A stretch of 64,000 nt of DNA from assembly GCA_001600635.1 (NCBI GenBank), contig BCKL01000009.1, positions 675,045-739,044 on the forward strand, in the 5' to 3' direction. The translations under genes and the position numbers were made by a program. Origin of the DNA: Leucosporidium creatinivorum (lineage: Eukaryota > Basidiomycota > Microbotryomycetes > Leucosporidiales > Leucosporidiaceae). This document shows, one piece after another, positions 45,105 through 57,100 of this stretch (its first letter is position 1; the number at the start of each line of letters is the position of its first letter). The notes below the pieces were generated by a model, which saw only the letters and a program-made list of their open reading frames with translations, was not told where the DNA came from and searched no databases.

Positions 45105-47961
45105 ATGGCTGGATATCGACCTCAATCACCGGACGCTTCACTGCAGAAGTACGAGTCCGAGTCCTCCTTCGGCCAGCAAGTCGGCAAGACTCCTCAGAGG
45201 ACCTTCACCCTCAAGAGCTCCGTCGCCGATTCTCACGCCCGAACCGTCGCCGCTCTGCATGCTCCTGATGTTCCATCCGAGGTCAACAACTTCCAGACGT
45301 ACTTCATTGGCATCAGTGAGTGGAACTTCCCCTTTTTTTTCTCCCTCTCCTTCCCCCCTCCGCACCGGCTTTCGGGGCCGATCTCTCATGCTGCTGGCAG
45401 GGTTGGCTGACCATGCTCGTACCTCCTTAGCCATCTGTATGGGTGCTGTCGCCTATGGGTACGCCTCTCCTGTGTCCCTCTTCGCTCTCCCTTTGCTAAC
45501 CCTCGCCACCCCCTACGCCACCTTAGCTACGACACAGGGTTCTTCGGCGGTACGATTGCCTTGGCTTCCTTCAAGACTGCCTTTGGTCTCACATCGGCCA
45601 ACAGCTCCAACACCTCGGCCAACCTCGTCTCCCTCTTCCAAGCCGGCTCCTTCTTCGGCGCAGGCCTTCAACTTCCCATGACTACTCGTTTCGGCCGCAA
45701 GTGGTCCATCATTATCTCCAACTTGATCTTCATCGTGTCTGCCATCGTTCAGACGTTCGCTAATGGATCTGTGGGCACCATGATGGGAGGTGAGGAGCGC
45801 TGAACTTGAAGGGAGCTGGCGACGCCAGGGCTGATCTCGCCTTCTGCTCCTCAGGTCGCTTCCTCGGAGGGCTCGCCATCGGTATCTCTTCTCTCGTCAT
45901 CCCAGTCTACTTGTCGGAGTACGCGCCTGCCAACATTCGCGGGCGTCTTGGTGAGTTTTGGCGACTGCAGTCAGTCGCGCCGAGACGCTGACCGTTCTAC
46001 CTCAGTCGGGTTCTATGACATCGGCATCCAAATTGGTACAGTTGTAGGTTTCTGGATCAACTACGCGCTGGGACAGACGTGAGTCCTGTAGTGTCATAGC
46101 AGCGTGCTCAGGAGGCATCGTCGTGGTCGCCGAAGCCGAAACTGACCTTTCCCTGCCGTTTTGCGTCCGTTCTGACAGCTGGGAGTCGAACAAGTTCCAG
46201 TGGCAGTTCCCTGTCATCGTTCAGGTATGTCTGCTCCGTAAGATACGCTGCTGGACAGCAGGACTGACCCACTCGGCTCCCTCGCATCCAGCTCTTCCCC
46301 GCCGCTCTTCTCGGTATCGGGCTCTTCTTCGTCCCCGAGACTCCTCGCTTCCTCATGATGCAAGGTGTAAGTCTATATCCATCGCCTCTTACTCCGGAGC
46401 TGACCCTCTACCTGCAGAAACACGAGCAAGCCGAGGCGACCCTCTGCCGCATCCGCAAGCTACCTCTGGAGCACGAGTACCTCCAATGGGAGCTCAAACA
46501 GACTCGCGCCCAGGTCGAAGCCGAGGCCCTTGTACGAGGAGACGACTCGCTGTGGGATGTCACGAAGGCAGTAAGTGTCTAGGTTTCCGCCGAAGCCTTT
46601 CTCTCGGCGACCTGTCGCTGAACAGACCTCCCCTACACAGCTCTTCCGCAGCCCCGGGCATCGCAAGCGCCTAGGACTCGGCCTTGCAATGCTCTTCTTC
46701 AAGACGTTCAGCGGAGTTCAGGCCGTCAATTATTATTCGCCGAGGATCTTCCAGCAGCTCGGCTTCATTGGAACCCAGAACAGTCTTTTCGCTACTGGCA
46801 TCTACGGCTCGGTCAAGGCGATCACTACCCTCATCTTTGGCTTCTTCATCGTTGATCGCATCGGTCGTCGCCGCCCCCTCATGTACGGTCGTTCGCCAGC
46901 GCCGAGCAGGGTCACCCTCGGCTGACGCTCTTCGCTCTCACAGGGTCGGAAGTCTCGTCGGATCGCTCTGCCTCTTCTTCATCGGTGGTTACCTCCTCGG
47001 CGTAGGTCTCCCGCTTGCTCGCCAAACGCTGCGCCGATGGACCTCGTCGCTGATGCTCGTTTCCATCCTCAGGTCGGACCTCGTGACGGCACCAACGCCG
47101 CTCGCACTGCCGGTGACTACGTCGCCATCTTCGCCATCTTCCTTTACGCCGCCTGGTACTGTCTCGGATGGAACTCGGTACGCTCCTTCGCTCCTCGTCG
47201 TTCGGCTCGAGCCGCCTCGCTCACCTCTCATCGGCCTACTCGTACATAGGTCCCTCTCACCCTCATCTCCGAGATCTTCACCATGCGCTTCAAGATGATC
47301 AGTATGACCTTCTGCCTTGTAAGCCGCTTTCACTCTCGTCGACTCGTTCGTGCTCGGCGCTGACCTCTCGCTTCCGCTGCTCTCCTTCTCCGACTGCTCT
47401 GCCTTCCTCGCAGATGTGGCAATGGCTCTGCACATTCGCCGTCGTGCGCATCATGCCCGTCGCCCTCACCAACGTCGGAGCCAAGACCTACTTCAGTTCG
47501 TCGCCTCTGAGTCTTCTTGACCGTTCGGCGATGTTAACGCGCTCTACGCCTGCAGTCTTTGGCTCCATCTTCTTCTGCTCGTCTATTTTCGTATTCTTTA
47601 TGATCCCTGAGGTATGTTTCGCGCCTTTGAACGCCGCCCGGAGCGCCGTAGCTAACCCTCGCCCTCTCCGCCGAACAGACCAAGGGACTGCCTCTGTACG
47701 TTTCGACTGCTGCGTTCTCACTCTCTCAGGCTTCAACTGACACTTCTGTCCATCAACAGCGAGGCCATGGACCACCTCTTCGGAGTCGCCGAGCTCACCG
47801 ACGCCGAGCGCGCCGTCATGAACCTGGAGGAGGGCAAGGAGAGCCACGGCACGGCCACCCACCTCGAGCACGCCGGCTATGCCAACGCCGCTGCTACTGT
47901 TCACCGCTCCAATACCGTCGAGGTTATGGCGCCTATCCACGAGGTCGGTCGTCGGGTCTGA
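45105..47961 (+). CDS. MFS sugar-porter family transporter
   Basis: Proton-coupled sugar or sugar-acid uptake at the plasma membrane. Sequence in order: polar N-terminus [38 protein letters not shown] (TM1 signature, split by an intron); [35 protein letters not shown] followed by [73 protein letters not shown]; and the end motif [16 protein letters not shown]. Twelve helices are expected. About 15 short exons. The QAVNYYSP and PETKG motifs put it in the SP family, near quinate/hexose porters; substrate not determinable. A decayed copy downstream fused to mutarotase sequence makes L-rhamnose or a related sugar a candidate. Confidence 0.92.
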
Positions 47962-48279
47962 AGGGGAGATGTTCGGCGAGGGAGGAGAAGGGAAAGGGTT
48001 AATGCGCATTTAGGGTCGATGTAAGGGTATCGGGGGACGCCTCGGGCTCTGTGTAACCACTAGGTTTACTTCGTAATGAAGTTCGGGTGTCTGTCTTCGC
48101 TGCCGCGGCTGAGAGACGATCAGCAGCGAACGCCGAGAGCACCGCACGCGGGCTCATTGCTCGCAAGTGTCGCAGAAGAAATGTTTGGGGTACAGTGGCA
48201 GCAGGTAGAATATGCTACGCGATCAGCCAGAAGCAAGTCCTGCCGCATGAGAATGGACGGAAGATCATTGAGCTCAGCC
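47962..48279. other. Downstream region of the porter
   Basis: No gene recognised. It leads into the decayed copy; some of it may be unrecognisable porter sequence. Confidence 0.3.
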
Positions 48280-48630
48280 ATCAGCGCCGAGCCTCTCCAA
48301 TTTGGTCTTCATCGCTTCGGCCCTCGTTCAGACGTTCGCTAATGGCTCGGTGGGCACCATGATGGGAGTTGAGGAGCGCTGATCTCTCTCTGCCTTCCGC
48401 CGAAGGCTTTCTCTCGGCTTTCTCTCGCTGACCAGACCTCCCCTGCACAGCTCTTCCGTAGCCCTGGGCATCGCAAGCGACTAGGAATCGGGCTCGCAAT
48501 GCTCTTCAACAGACGTTCAGCGGAGTTTAGCCCGTCACAAGTGAAAGAGGGTGGCAGAGAGAGAGCGCCCGACACGACTTCGGCCTGCAGGAGGTCTTTC
48601 GCTTCGAGGGCAAGCCACAAATACTGAAGA
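48280..48630 (+). pseudogene. Decayed sugar porter fused to a rhamnose mutarotase end
   Basis: Three blocks of homology to nearby genes. First, 48290-48370 matches the porter at 45718-45800 ([19 protein letters not shown] region). Second, 48400-48540 matches 46590-46735 ([20 protein letters not shown] region with its upstream intron end); about 800 bases between the two are deleted. Third, 48585-48618 matches the mutarotase 3' end (LQEVFRFEGKP), read on past the usual stop position. No continuous frame. The fragments keep the order and orientation that a tandem porter-mutarotase pair would have had. Confidence 0.75.
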
Positions 48631-48759
48631 GTGGCGTAGTGATGGCAAAGACAGATGTACCCATGATTATCTCCTCGAAGCGAACCCTAAGAATCGATAT
48701 GCCCCTCCCCGCTCGACACGACCCTCCGGCTGCTCGGCGCTCCCACCTCATTTCCCTCG

Positions 48760-50157
48760 CTACTCGGTGTAGGCCGGCGCCCAGCCCGGCGGAGGACCCG
48801 TGTGTTCTTGTCCTTGGTCGTCGAGCTCGATGGCTTCGGTTTGAGGTGGGGGGTAGGCGATGAGGCCCGAGGAGGAAGGAGTGACGAGCTCGCACTTGAT
48901 GATGGGGCGGTAGGAGAGCCACCAGGAGCCCTGTATATCAATAAGGGTCAGCAGAGACTCCACCGAAGTCTTATAGCTGCACAACGCACCTCGATGCCCC
49001 TCATCCTCCACCTCAGCGTCGGCTGATCCTTCCCTCTCACCCTCGCGGCGAGCGCTTCCTGATCCGGCTGACCAAAGAAGTGTTGTCCTGCGTTAAGGCC
49101 AGCATTGTCGAGTAACGCGGCATTGGTAGAAGTGGTGATGGGGAGAGGGGACCAGTCGCGCGAGCGGGCGCGGAGGTCGCGAGCGAGTGCCCAGCGGCGC
49201 ATCTGCGAGACCGAGCGAAAAGGTCAGCGAGAGGCCCGCAAGACAGGAATAGACGACCTACGCGAACAGCGTTGAAACCGATACCGTTGATGAGGATGAC
49301 AACGACCAGAGCGACCTATCGAGCAGAGCAAGTCAGCGAGAAGCCCAGCGCCGAAACACCATCGCCGAACTCACCTCGACGCCCTTGACGATGCCCGTTT
49401 GCTTCCCACGCTCGACGCCGAGGATGATGATCAACGCCAACAGCCATCCAAAGTTGACAATCTCCATCATGGCGAGCCACATCCTCGACCTTTTGAGGTG
49501 ACCTCCGATGAGCTCATTCAGCTCCTCGACCCTCGACTTGAACAGCCCCTCGAGCGGGTGCTGCACCTCCATAGTCCCTCTCGGCGTCAGCGCTACACCC
49601 GAATCGGCAGCGCTGACTCCACTCCTCCTCGACATACTCCTGCTGACTCTCGCTCCACCGCCCTCGGCCTCCTCATCCCCTCCCTGCACCCTCCTCCTCC
49701 CTCCGAACGCCTCCGGCCATTCCCCGTCCAGGATCTCGCTCTGTGGTCGTATGAGACTAGCCCACCACATGTCGATCCTCACGAGCCTGCGCCACCCCTT
49801 GCGCAGTGTCGGGTGATGAAGCCAGGCCAAGTGCGCCGTTCGACTCGAAGCGACGTTGGTGCTGTGGGTCACTCCGGCGGGGAGTCCTGCTTCGAAGGCC
49901 CGGGTACGAGCGAGTTCTGCTTCCCCTGGGTAGTAGACGGGCGGTGGTTGGGAGGGGCGAGCATCGGCTGCTGCTGCTGCTGCTCTCCGCTGAGGTGCGG
50001 CTGGAGCTGGACTGGAGGCCGAAGGAGGAGAGCGGGAGCGCGTGAGGGTGGTAGGGGCTGCTGTAGGCAAGTCGAAGGAGGGTTCTTGACGCGGGTAGAT
50101 CCTCTGAGGCGCCCAGCTCGCGGTGTAAGAAGCTCTCCGACCGTAATAACTTGCCAT
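48760..50157 (-). CDS. Two-pass membrane protein, unknown
   Basis: Fungal-type hypothetical. Exon 1 (50157 to about 49370) codes a long Pro/Ser/Ala-rich N-terminus (MASYYGRRASYTASWAPQRI), then AHLAWLHHPTLRKGWRRLVR, a Ser/Arg linker, HPLEGLFKSRVEELNELIGG, and the first helix IVNFGWLLALIIILGVERG. A short exon adds the second helix VALVVVILINGIGFNAVR. A later exon reads MRRWALARDLRARSRDWSPL and QHFFGQPDQEALAARVRGKD, and the last reads GSWWLSYRPIIKCELVTPSS to a Pro-rich end WAPAYTE. Four or so exons with CTCAC donors on the plus strand. Topology suggests both ends cytosolic. No family recognised. Confidence 0.65.
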
Positions 50158-50394
50158 CGGACGAGAGTGGCGGAGAGAGCGCGGGGGGGACGGGTCGATA
50201 GCTGAGCTGTAGCTGACGGAACTGATGGGCTACAGAAGTTCGGCGGGGGCGGTTGTCTGGTCCGAGTGAGTCGAACGCGAAGGATCGCGTGAGGTGAAAT
50301 GTGGGGGAGGGAGACCCTTTCGAGCTTTGGAAACGGCCTTCTCTGGAAGCCGCCGCTCTTCTTTCTCCTGCTCTGCTCTTGCTCTGTGACTGCG

Positions 50395-51579
50395 ATGGTG
50401 TTCTCAAGCTGTGTACGACTACTCGCTGCTGCTTTGACACTCGCTACAGCCGCTCAAGGTGAGTTCTGTCCTGCTCGAGCGGGGAGCGAGAACCCCGGAC
50501 TGATGGACTGAAGCGGAGCAGCTGCACCCACCTCAAGCGGTTCCAACAGCACCTCAGCAGCCTCAAGCTCTGCTGTGTCATCGTCCGCTGCTTCCTCCGG
50601 CACGGCAACCTCCTCCTCAGCACCCGCGCCGACCTACAGCGCGCCGACGGGGACAGCTTATTCGAATGCTACGGCTACTCAGCTCGCTCCCTTTCTCCCT
50701 GGCTATACCTATAATCTGACAGAAGAGGTGCGTCTATGGCCGAGCCCTGCTACACCGACCACCGAGCTCACAAAGTCTCCGTTCTCGGCGCTCGTTCCCT
50801 TTTTTTCGCAGAGCATGTCCACTCGCATCGGCATTTGCAACCAGACGACTCAGTTCTGCGCTTCTTCAAAGTGCACTTCTTCCGCCGCCAATGTCACCAG
50901 TAATTTGTGAGCCTTGTCCCCCTCAATTGACCCATCGCCGAAGCTGACTGCCTGTTCACCTCTCCAGCTGCAACCCCGACACGATGGGCTGGGACTGCGC
51001 CTGCAATACCGGTGCTTCCTCCCGTCTTCAACCCCTTGTCGTCCCCGTCAACACCTACGGTTCGTCTCCCCTCTCCCTCCCCTTCCCGCTCGGCGTTCAG
51101 CTGACCCGCCTCCCCCCTAACGCAGACTGCCGCCTCCGCACCTCCGCCTGTCTCCAACAGTGTCAGAACCCCAACGCATCTCCTCCCGTCAACTCGACGA
51201 GTGATTGTCAGAACGCTTGCAACTATATTCTGGGAGCGACTTGCGGGACCAGCGCGCAGGTGATTCCGATGTATCAAGTCAAAGCTTATGGGGATGTGCC
51301 AAAGTGAGTAGACTTTGATCTCAAATCCTCGTGCTCTTGAGGCTCACCCTACTCTCCTCGATAGGTATTACGTCGAGTAAGACCTCTTGCTCGCCATCGC
51401 CGAGGTCGAACTTCTCTTCCCACGTTCTAAGCTGACTGCTTGCAACTCACAACAGCACCTCGAAAGGTGGCGTAGCAGCAGGAATCACCACCGCCTCGCT
51501 AGCTGTAGCGTCGGCTGTCCCCTGGCTCTCGGTCATGGTCGGCTCGCTAGGCGCAGGGTTCTGGGTTCTCGCGCGATGA
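50395..51579 (+). CDS. DUF7707-like GPI-anchored cell-wall protein
   Basis: Signal peptide MVFSSCVRLLAAALTLATAA, a Ser/Thr-rich stretch (SSGTATSSSAPAPTYSAPTG), then a Cys-rich domain: RIGICNQTTQFCASSKCTS, CNPDTMGWDCACNTGASS, DCRLRTSACLQQCQNPNASP, SDCQNACNYILGATCG. The spacing of these cysteines matches the fungal DUF7707 family of surface proteins. The C-terminus GSLGAGFWVLAR follows ASLAVASAVPWLSVMV, a GPI-attachment-type hydrophobic end. Seven or eight exons; one is only 12 nt (51365-51376, coding the YYV region) between two good introns, and its inclusion keeps the frame. Role unknown; likely cell surface. Confidence 0.75.
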
Positions 51580-52303
51580 ACGGGAGGTTCGGTGAGGATA
51601 GACACTGGTAGAGGGTAGCTTTTGAGTATACTTGTGTATTTGAAGGGGCGTATAGCCCAGGTTCTGTCGGCTACAGCGAGATATGAAATCTCGGCGATGG
51701 CGGCGACCCTCTCCCCCGACTCTACCGCTCCAATACGTCGTCCCTTGCCTTCTGCATCACTAATTGGTAATCCACAGGCATCTGCGCCCCTCGCAGCACC
51801 CCGACAGCCATCTGCGAGGTTGTGATCTAGCTCGGCGCCGGCGTTGCCTTCACATCGAGCTGAAAAGACAGGCTCGAGCGCAAGCAACCAAGACAGAGGT
51901 TCATGAGACTCGATCTGCACGGATCGCTGTTCTGTAGGTCGAGACGGTCGAGATGTCGCAGTCGAGTGTCGCTATTTGCAGTTACGAAGGCGTCAAAGGC
52001 TCGGACTTGCTTCGAGGGAGCTGCAAAGGGGGGCTCGCTCTTCTTGGGCAGGGGTGCAGTCGATTAGAGATCAAGTTTCAGACTGTACTGCCGCTCTCAG
52101 CGAGTCCTGCTGCGCTACAGGAAACGAGAGCATCGCCTCCCGCCTGGACCGAGCGCTGGAGGGGCTTCGCTATTTCTGGTTCACTCGCGCTTGCCTCGAA
52201 GCTCTCTTGCTGCTCTTCACTCTCTCTCTCTCCTTCCTACCACTCACTCGTCTCGACTCTCTTCCCCTTCCCCTTACCACACCACACTTCACTACAAGCT
52301 ACA
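51580..52303. other. Long upstream region of the CipC-like gene
   Basis: About 720 bases with no coding signal. CT-rich runs near 52200-52290 just before the start are typical of strongly expressed fungal promoters and 5' UTRs. Confidence 0.4.
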
Positions 52304-52751
52304 ATGGGTGAGCTACTACAGCTTGCTACTCCTGCTCCCCACCCAACAGCTCAAGCTGCGAGCTGCAAGTGGGGCGAAGCGCGTCCAACGGAAGAGCTGA
52401 CACGTCGCTTTTGCTCCCGCTCTCTCCCTCCTTGCTCACTCACACACTCCATCTCACCCATACACCCTACCCTCTCCCTGCTCACCTACATACTCTCCCA
52501 CTCCTCTTGCTGCACCTCGCTCGCTCCCCCTCCGCTCGTCGTCGTCACCTCGCTATCGACCTGTAGGATTCTTCTCGCACGACTCTGACCAGGCTCAAGC
52601 TCACGCTGCCGTCTACGGAGGAGAGCAGCACCAGTCCAGCTGGTCTCACGAGGTGAGTTCGATCGAGGGGGGGGGGGCCGAGCGAGATGAGGGCGAGAGC
52701 TGACCGTCCACACAGAACGTCCCCCAGGAGGGCTACAACCTCGGCTACTAA
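52304..52751 (+). CDS. 41-residue CipC/DUF3759-like mini protein
   Basis: Exon 1 is four bases (ATGG, 52304-52307); a 259-nt intron (52308-52566) follows; exon 2 is 52567-52652 and exon 3 is 52716-52751, summing to 126 nt with stop. The product starts MGFFSHDSDQAQAHAAVYGG and continues through SSWSHE to NVPQEGYNLGY. The MG(F/W)F..DSDQA.A.. start and the W/F-SHE motif are those at the N-terminus of CipC-like (concanamycin-induced) proteins, which normally go on for another ~60-90 residues; here the protein ends right after SHE. It may be a short family form. Function of the family is unknown; expression is often high and stress-responsive. The unusually long CT-rich first intron may be regulatory. 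Confidence 0.7.
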
Positions 52752-53320
52752 GCAGATCGCCTTCGTAGTCTCAGGTCACCGATGACTAGCAGACTCTTGT
52801 AGTGCTTGCTTCCTCGCTTCTTCGTACTCTTTTCCTCCTCGCCCCTCGAAGGGCTCGTTTGATATCGCAACCTTGCATCAGTGCCTCCCGATAGACCGTG
52901 CCAGCGAGATGGAGAGTGAGTAGAATGAGGAGAGCCAGGAAGCCTATCGCAAACCGGAGCTAGAGAGGCAGACGCTCGATGGAGAGGCTCGGCGAAGAGC
53001 AGGCTGGACTCGGCAGACCTCTTTGAAGATCTGCAGCTTCATCAAGTTACGCCAGAAAGAAGCTAGCAGGCCGCCAGATGCCCGTTTGTAGCGATGTAAG
53101 CTCTCGCCTTCACCGCTTCCCCTATTGGCGCGCGGGGAGGAGGCTCCCGTCCCTTTCCTCTCTTGCTCTCCTCCCATCACCTCGTCGCTTCGCTCTTCGA
53201 CTCTCGCGGACGCTCTCTCTGCTCAGCTACAGCACACAGGCTCACTACACCGACGCGAGACACTCTCCCTGCTCTCTCTGCTCCGCTACAGCCGCCTGGC
53301 CTCGCCCTCTCCCAGCCAGA
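52752..53320. other. Intergenic region
   Basis: About 570 bases between two plus-strand genes. CT-rich and with CTACAG signals near 53225-53292 before the F-box start. No gene recognised. Confidence 0.35.
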
Positions 53321-53972
53321 ATGGCCCACCCCATCGCGCTCAAGCTGCCCGACGAGCTCTGGCTTCCTACGCTTCATCTACTCGAGTACAGGGACCTCAA
53401 GCGCATGCGTCGCGTCTGTAAGCGTTTTGAGAACTTGGTCAAGGTGAGCTGCTGCTCCGAAAAGGCGGAGAGAAGCTGCCGAGCTGACGAGCGCGCTGCA
53501 ATTGCTGCTAGGACACCTCGCTCGACTTGCTACTCTTTCGAGCACCTCCCACAGTAGACGACCTTCAAGAGGAGAGCATCATCATCCACCCCCTTCTCGA
53601 GAGCGCCTTGATCCTTCACTCCTCCGAGCTTATGGCCCCCGTCAAGACTTTGACCGGCGACTACGATGCTCGTAGATGTACAGCAGTAAAGAGTGCGCCA
53701 CCTCGCCTACCTCTACCGACGTCTTCGTCATGCTCGGCGGGCCTCTCCAGCTCGTCCGGCTCGTTCGAGACACCGGAGTCACTGTCCAGGAACTGCTTCG
53801 CGAGATTGGGGTGAGGCTACAGGAAGATGTGCCGAACCAGCTCAGGGGAGGTTCTGGGCCCGCAAGGCGGTACATGGACGAAGGCGCGGTTTGGAGAGGT
53901 TGGCAGCGGCCAAAAGTGAGCTGCGGGCACGTCGTCCTGTTGCTCCCCAACGAGTTCGGAAAGGGTGAATGA
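53321..53972 (+). CDS. F-box protein, frame interrupted
   Basis: Substrate adaptor type for SCF ubiquitin ligases. Exon 1 codes the F-box: IALKLPDELWLPTLHLLEYR, then DLKRMRRVCKRFENLVK and a GTGAGC donor; exon 2 continues DTSLDLLLFRAPPTVDDLQE and IHPLLESALILHSSELMAP. The following conserved-type module of basidiomycete F-box proteins (ECATSPTSTDVFVMLGGPLQ, GVTVQELLREIG, GAVWRGWQRPKVS) lies in another frame from about 53676 to the stop at 53972. No normal intron explains the switch near 53660-53675, so the gene is either damaged or the sequence has an indel. The ATSP and GVT(V) blocks fix both frames as real. Confidence 0.65.
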
Positions 53973-54195
53973 GGTGAGCTTGTGTGATGCATAATGTCTC
54001 GGAAGCGCTTTAGGCTTATCCGCTCCGCCGATGCAGCCTTCTTCCTCGACCTCGGCTTTCATGCGATCTCGGCGCTCGCTCCTACCTCTGAGCAACATCT
54101 CTCCCACAGTCATTGATCTGCAACTTGTCCAACGAATGCACATCAATCAGTGATTCTGACTCTGCGAGTAAAGTACAACAACGCCGAACGAAAGA

Positions 54196-57100
54196 TCACT
54201 CCTGCTCCTCGCCCTTCGGACCAAAGCCGAGATGCCACACGCCTCTCCTTCCCAAGAACCCAAGCCACACTCTCCACCTCTCAACACTCTTCACCAGCTT
54301 CCTCACTCCCAACCTCTCCCTATCCAGCTCCTTCGTTCCCTTCTCCAACGTCCCCCCATCGCCGACCTTGCTCCTAACCATCTTACTAAAGTCCGTCACG
54401 TCGCCGAGCTTCTCTTCGACGACAGATTGGGCGTACAGTAGACGAGAGGAGCCGATGGAGAGTTTTGAGAGGGGAGAATTGGCGGTGGAGTAGGATTCGG
54501 CGTGCGTGGAGAGGGCGACGGCGGTGGAGTTGAGGGTGTTGAGTTGGGCCGTCTTGGCCGCGAGCAGGGGCTCGAGGGAGGAGAGAGCTTGGTCGTAGGA
54601 GTTGTTGACGGTCTGTGCGTGAGGAGTCAGCTATGAGGGCAGGCGGAGGAGAGCGAGAGTAAAGCGCACCTTCAACGCATCCACCATCTCGGCAAGCTTG
54701 CGCTCCTTCTGGTGTAGGGTGAAGTACGTCATGCGAAGGTTGACGTCCAGTACGAGCCGTTTCCTATGCATCGCGAAGAGATCAGCTTGCTGCTCCTTCG
54801 GCAACGTTAAGCCCCTCGCGCTCGACGAGCGACCCACCTCGACAACGTCTGCCACGGCTCCGGCGCATCCTTGACAATGTTGAACGAGTGCCTCCGTCTC
54901 CTCATCCTCGCCACCGGTCTCTCTCCCCAGCCCACCTCCCTCATACCCAAGCCAGTCCGATCTCCTCCCTCGCCCGCCTCGTCCTCCAGCTCCGTCTCGC
55001 CCCCCGAGCCGAACGAGCTCATAGTCGGTAGCCCGGGCACCTCACTAACGCTCCTCCTCGGACTCGGCATCCTCGCATTCGCCCATGCGGTCGCCCTTTC
55101 CTGCGACGTCGAGCCCGTCCCTCCGCCGGTGGAAGTCGATAGCGATGAGCTCTTCATCGTCGGACTGATGCTGGGGCTGGGAGAGAGAGCGAGATTCTGT
55201 TGCTCGAGGGTACTGACGTCGAGGCGGTTGGTGCTTGCGTTGCGGCTGGCGGGGGTGGAGGAAGGGTGAGGCTCGGAGGAGAGGGCTGAGGCGAGGCGGG
55301 AGGCGAAGGCGGCTGCTTTCGAGGACGTTGTGGTGCCGGTGTCGAGTTCGAGAGTGGAGGAGCGCGAGTCGGCGGGGTCAGGCCTGCGAGGAGCAAGTCG
55401 TTAGCTTACAGGCGCGATGAGGGCGAGGCGAAGAGGAGCGAACGAGATGATCAAGGCCGGGGCGAGTCTGGCGGTAGGGGAGCTTGCAGCAGTAGCAGGC
55501 GATGCAGGAGGGGTCGCTTCGGTGAATCTGTATGCGACTCGTCAGCTAGTAATCTCGTCTCGCGCAAGGGAGCGGCTCACCCGAGCCCATCGCCGAATAG
55601 CCTTCCCGCTCTGCCCGCTCGTTCCCTCACGCCCTTCAATACACCCCTTCCAATACTCAACATCCCATCACCAGCAAACGAAGCTGCTGAGCCCACCGTC
55701 CCATGACCGCTAGCATGAGCACTCGGCGCCAAGCTCTCTCCATCACTCGCCGTCGCTGCTCCTCCTCGCTCCCTCTCTGCCTCCGTAGCTTCACCATCCG
55801 TCTTATCATCTCCTCCCTTATCCTTCCCTCGCTCCCTCTCCCGGCTCCTCCTCCTCTCTCTGCTAGCCCTCCGTCTCTCCCTCCTTCCCTCCTTCTCGAC
55901 CACCCCCCATAGCCTACCTACGCTTCCCCCTCCTACACCACTTTCCATCTCGCCCACTAATCCCTCGAGACTGGCAGTCTCGACTTCCTCGCCCTTGCTT
56001 CTCCTCAGCGGCAGAGTGGTGCCCGCCGAGCCATCGGGCACGAGCGAGGAGAGGCCGGCGTCGAGGCGGGTGCGGAGGGCTCGAGAGACTTTGGTGCGAG
56101 ATGAGTCGGGGTTGTGAGAGCGCGTGTAGAGGGATGAGAGGGAGGTGAGGAAGGTGAGAGTCAGGTAGGTGATCGGAGGGAGTCTGTGGTGTTTCTGAAG
56201 AGGGAGAACATCAGCAAGCAGTTCGTTGGCGAGCGCCAGCACGGGGGAAGGGAGATGAGAGGACTCACAGCGAAAGCCTGGATCGCCGAAGCAAACTTTG
56301 TCCTCCTCTCGAACACGTCCTTCGGCACATCCTCTCCGAGCGCCTTCATCTTGCCCCTCGCTCCAACAGCCACACTGACCAACGCAGCCAACAAGCTCGG
56401 ACTCAATACCGCCTCCTCTCCTTTCGCGAGATGCACCAACGGCTCTGCGATCTCGAACCGAAAGAGCGACAACGCCGAGAGGGTCGCATCGCAGAGAAGG
56501 CCGTCGCCTTGTAGGAGATGACGACCAGCAGGGACGTGTGCCGCAGTCGCCTCAGCCCATTCCTCCGAGTCGGCGTGGGCGAGGGATGGGGCCGGCGTGG
56601 GTTCGGCGCCGTGGAGAGGGACGCGAACGATCCCGAGTCCATACAGCGCTAGAGCGTGCTGGACGAGTCGAACGAGTGAGAGTATGGTTTCGGTGAAGGG
56701 CGTGGGAGCTGGAACCGAGTGATGACCGTTGCTGTTGCTGTTTGGTGGGGAGGAAGGGACGGCGAAATTCGAGGTGGAAGCAGAGGGGATGAAGGAGCTG
56801 GCGGCAGCGGCGGAGTGGTGTGCGGCCGACGGTGAGGGAATAGGAAGGCGGAAAGATTGACGGAAGTGGAGCTGCTGAGCAGGTCTGTGGAGGGCGAACA
56901 GTCAGTGAGCTTTAGGAGGATGCGCCGAGATCTCAACTAACGTCGCTGGAGTGAGTCGCAGACCACTCCTTCCTCCGAGTCCGAGCCTGCGGGAGAGCCG
57001 AGATCAGCAGACGCGCTTTAGCTTGTCGCAGAGTCCATGGCTCACCTCCTCAGGTTGATGTTGGCGAAGAGGAGCTGCATGACTGCTTCGTAGTCTCCGC

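Noticed and set aside
53633-53667. 35-nt GT-AG intron to repair the F-box frame
   Set aside because: Shorter than any other intron here, poor donor (GTCAAG), and too little room between donor and branch point.
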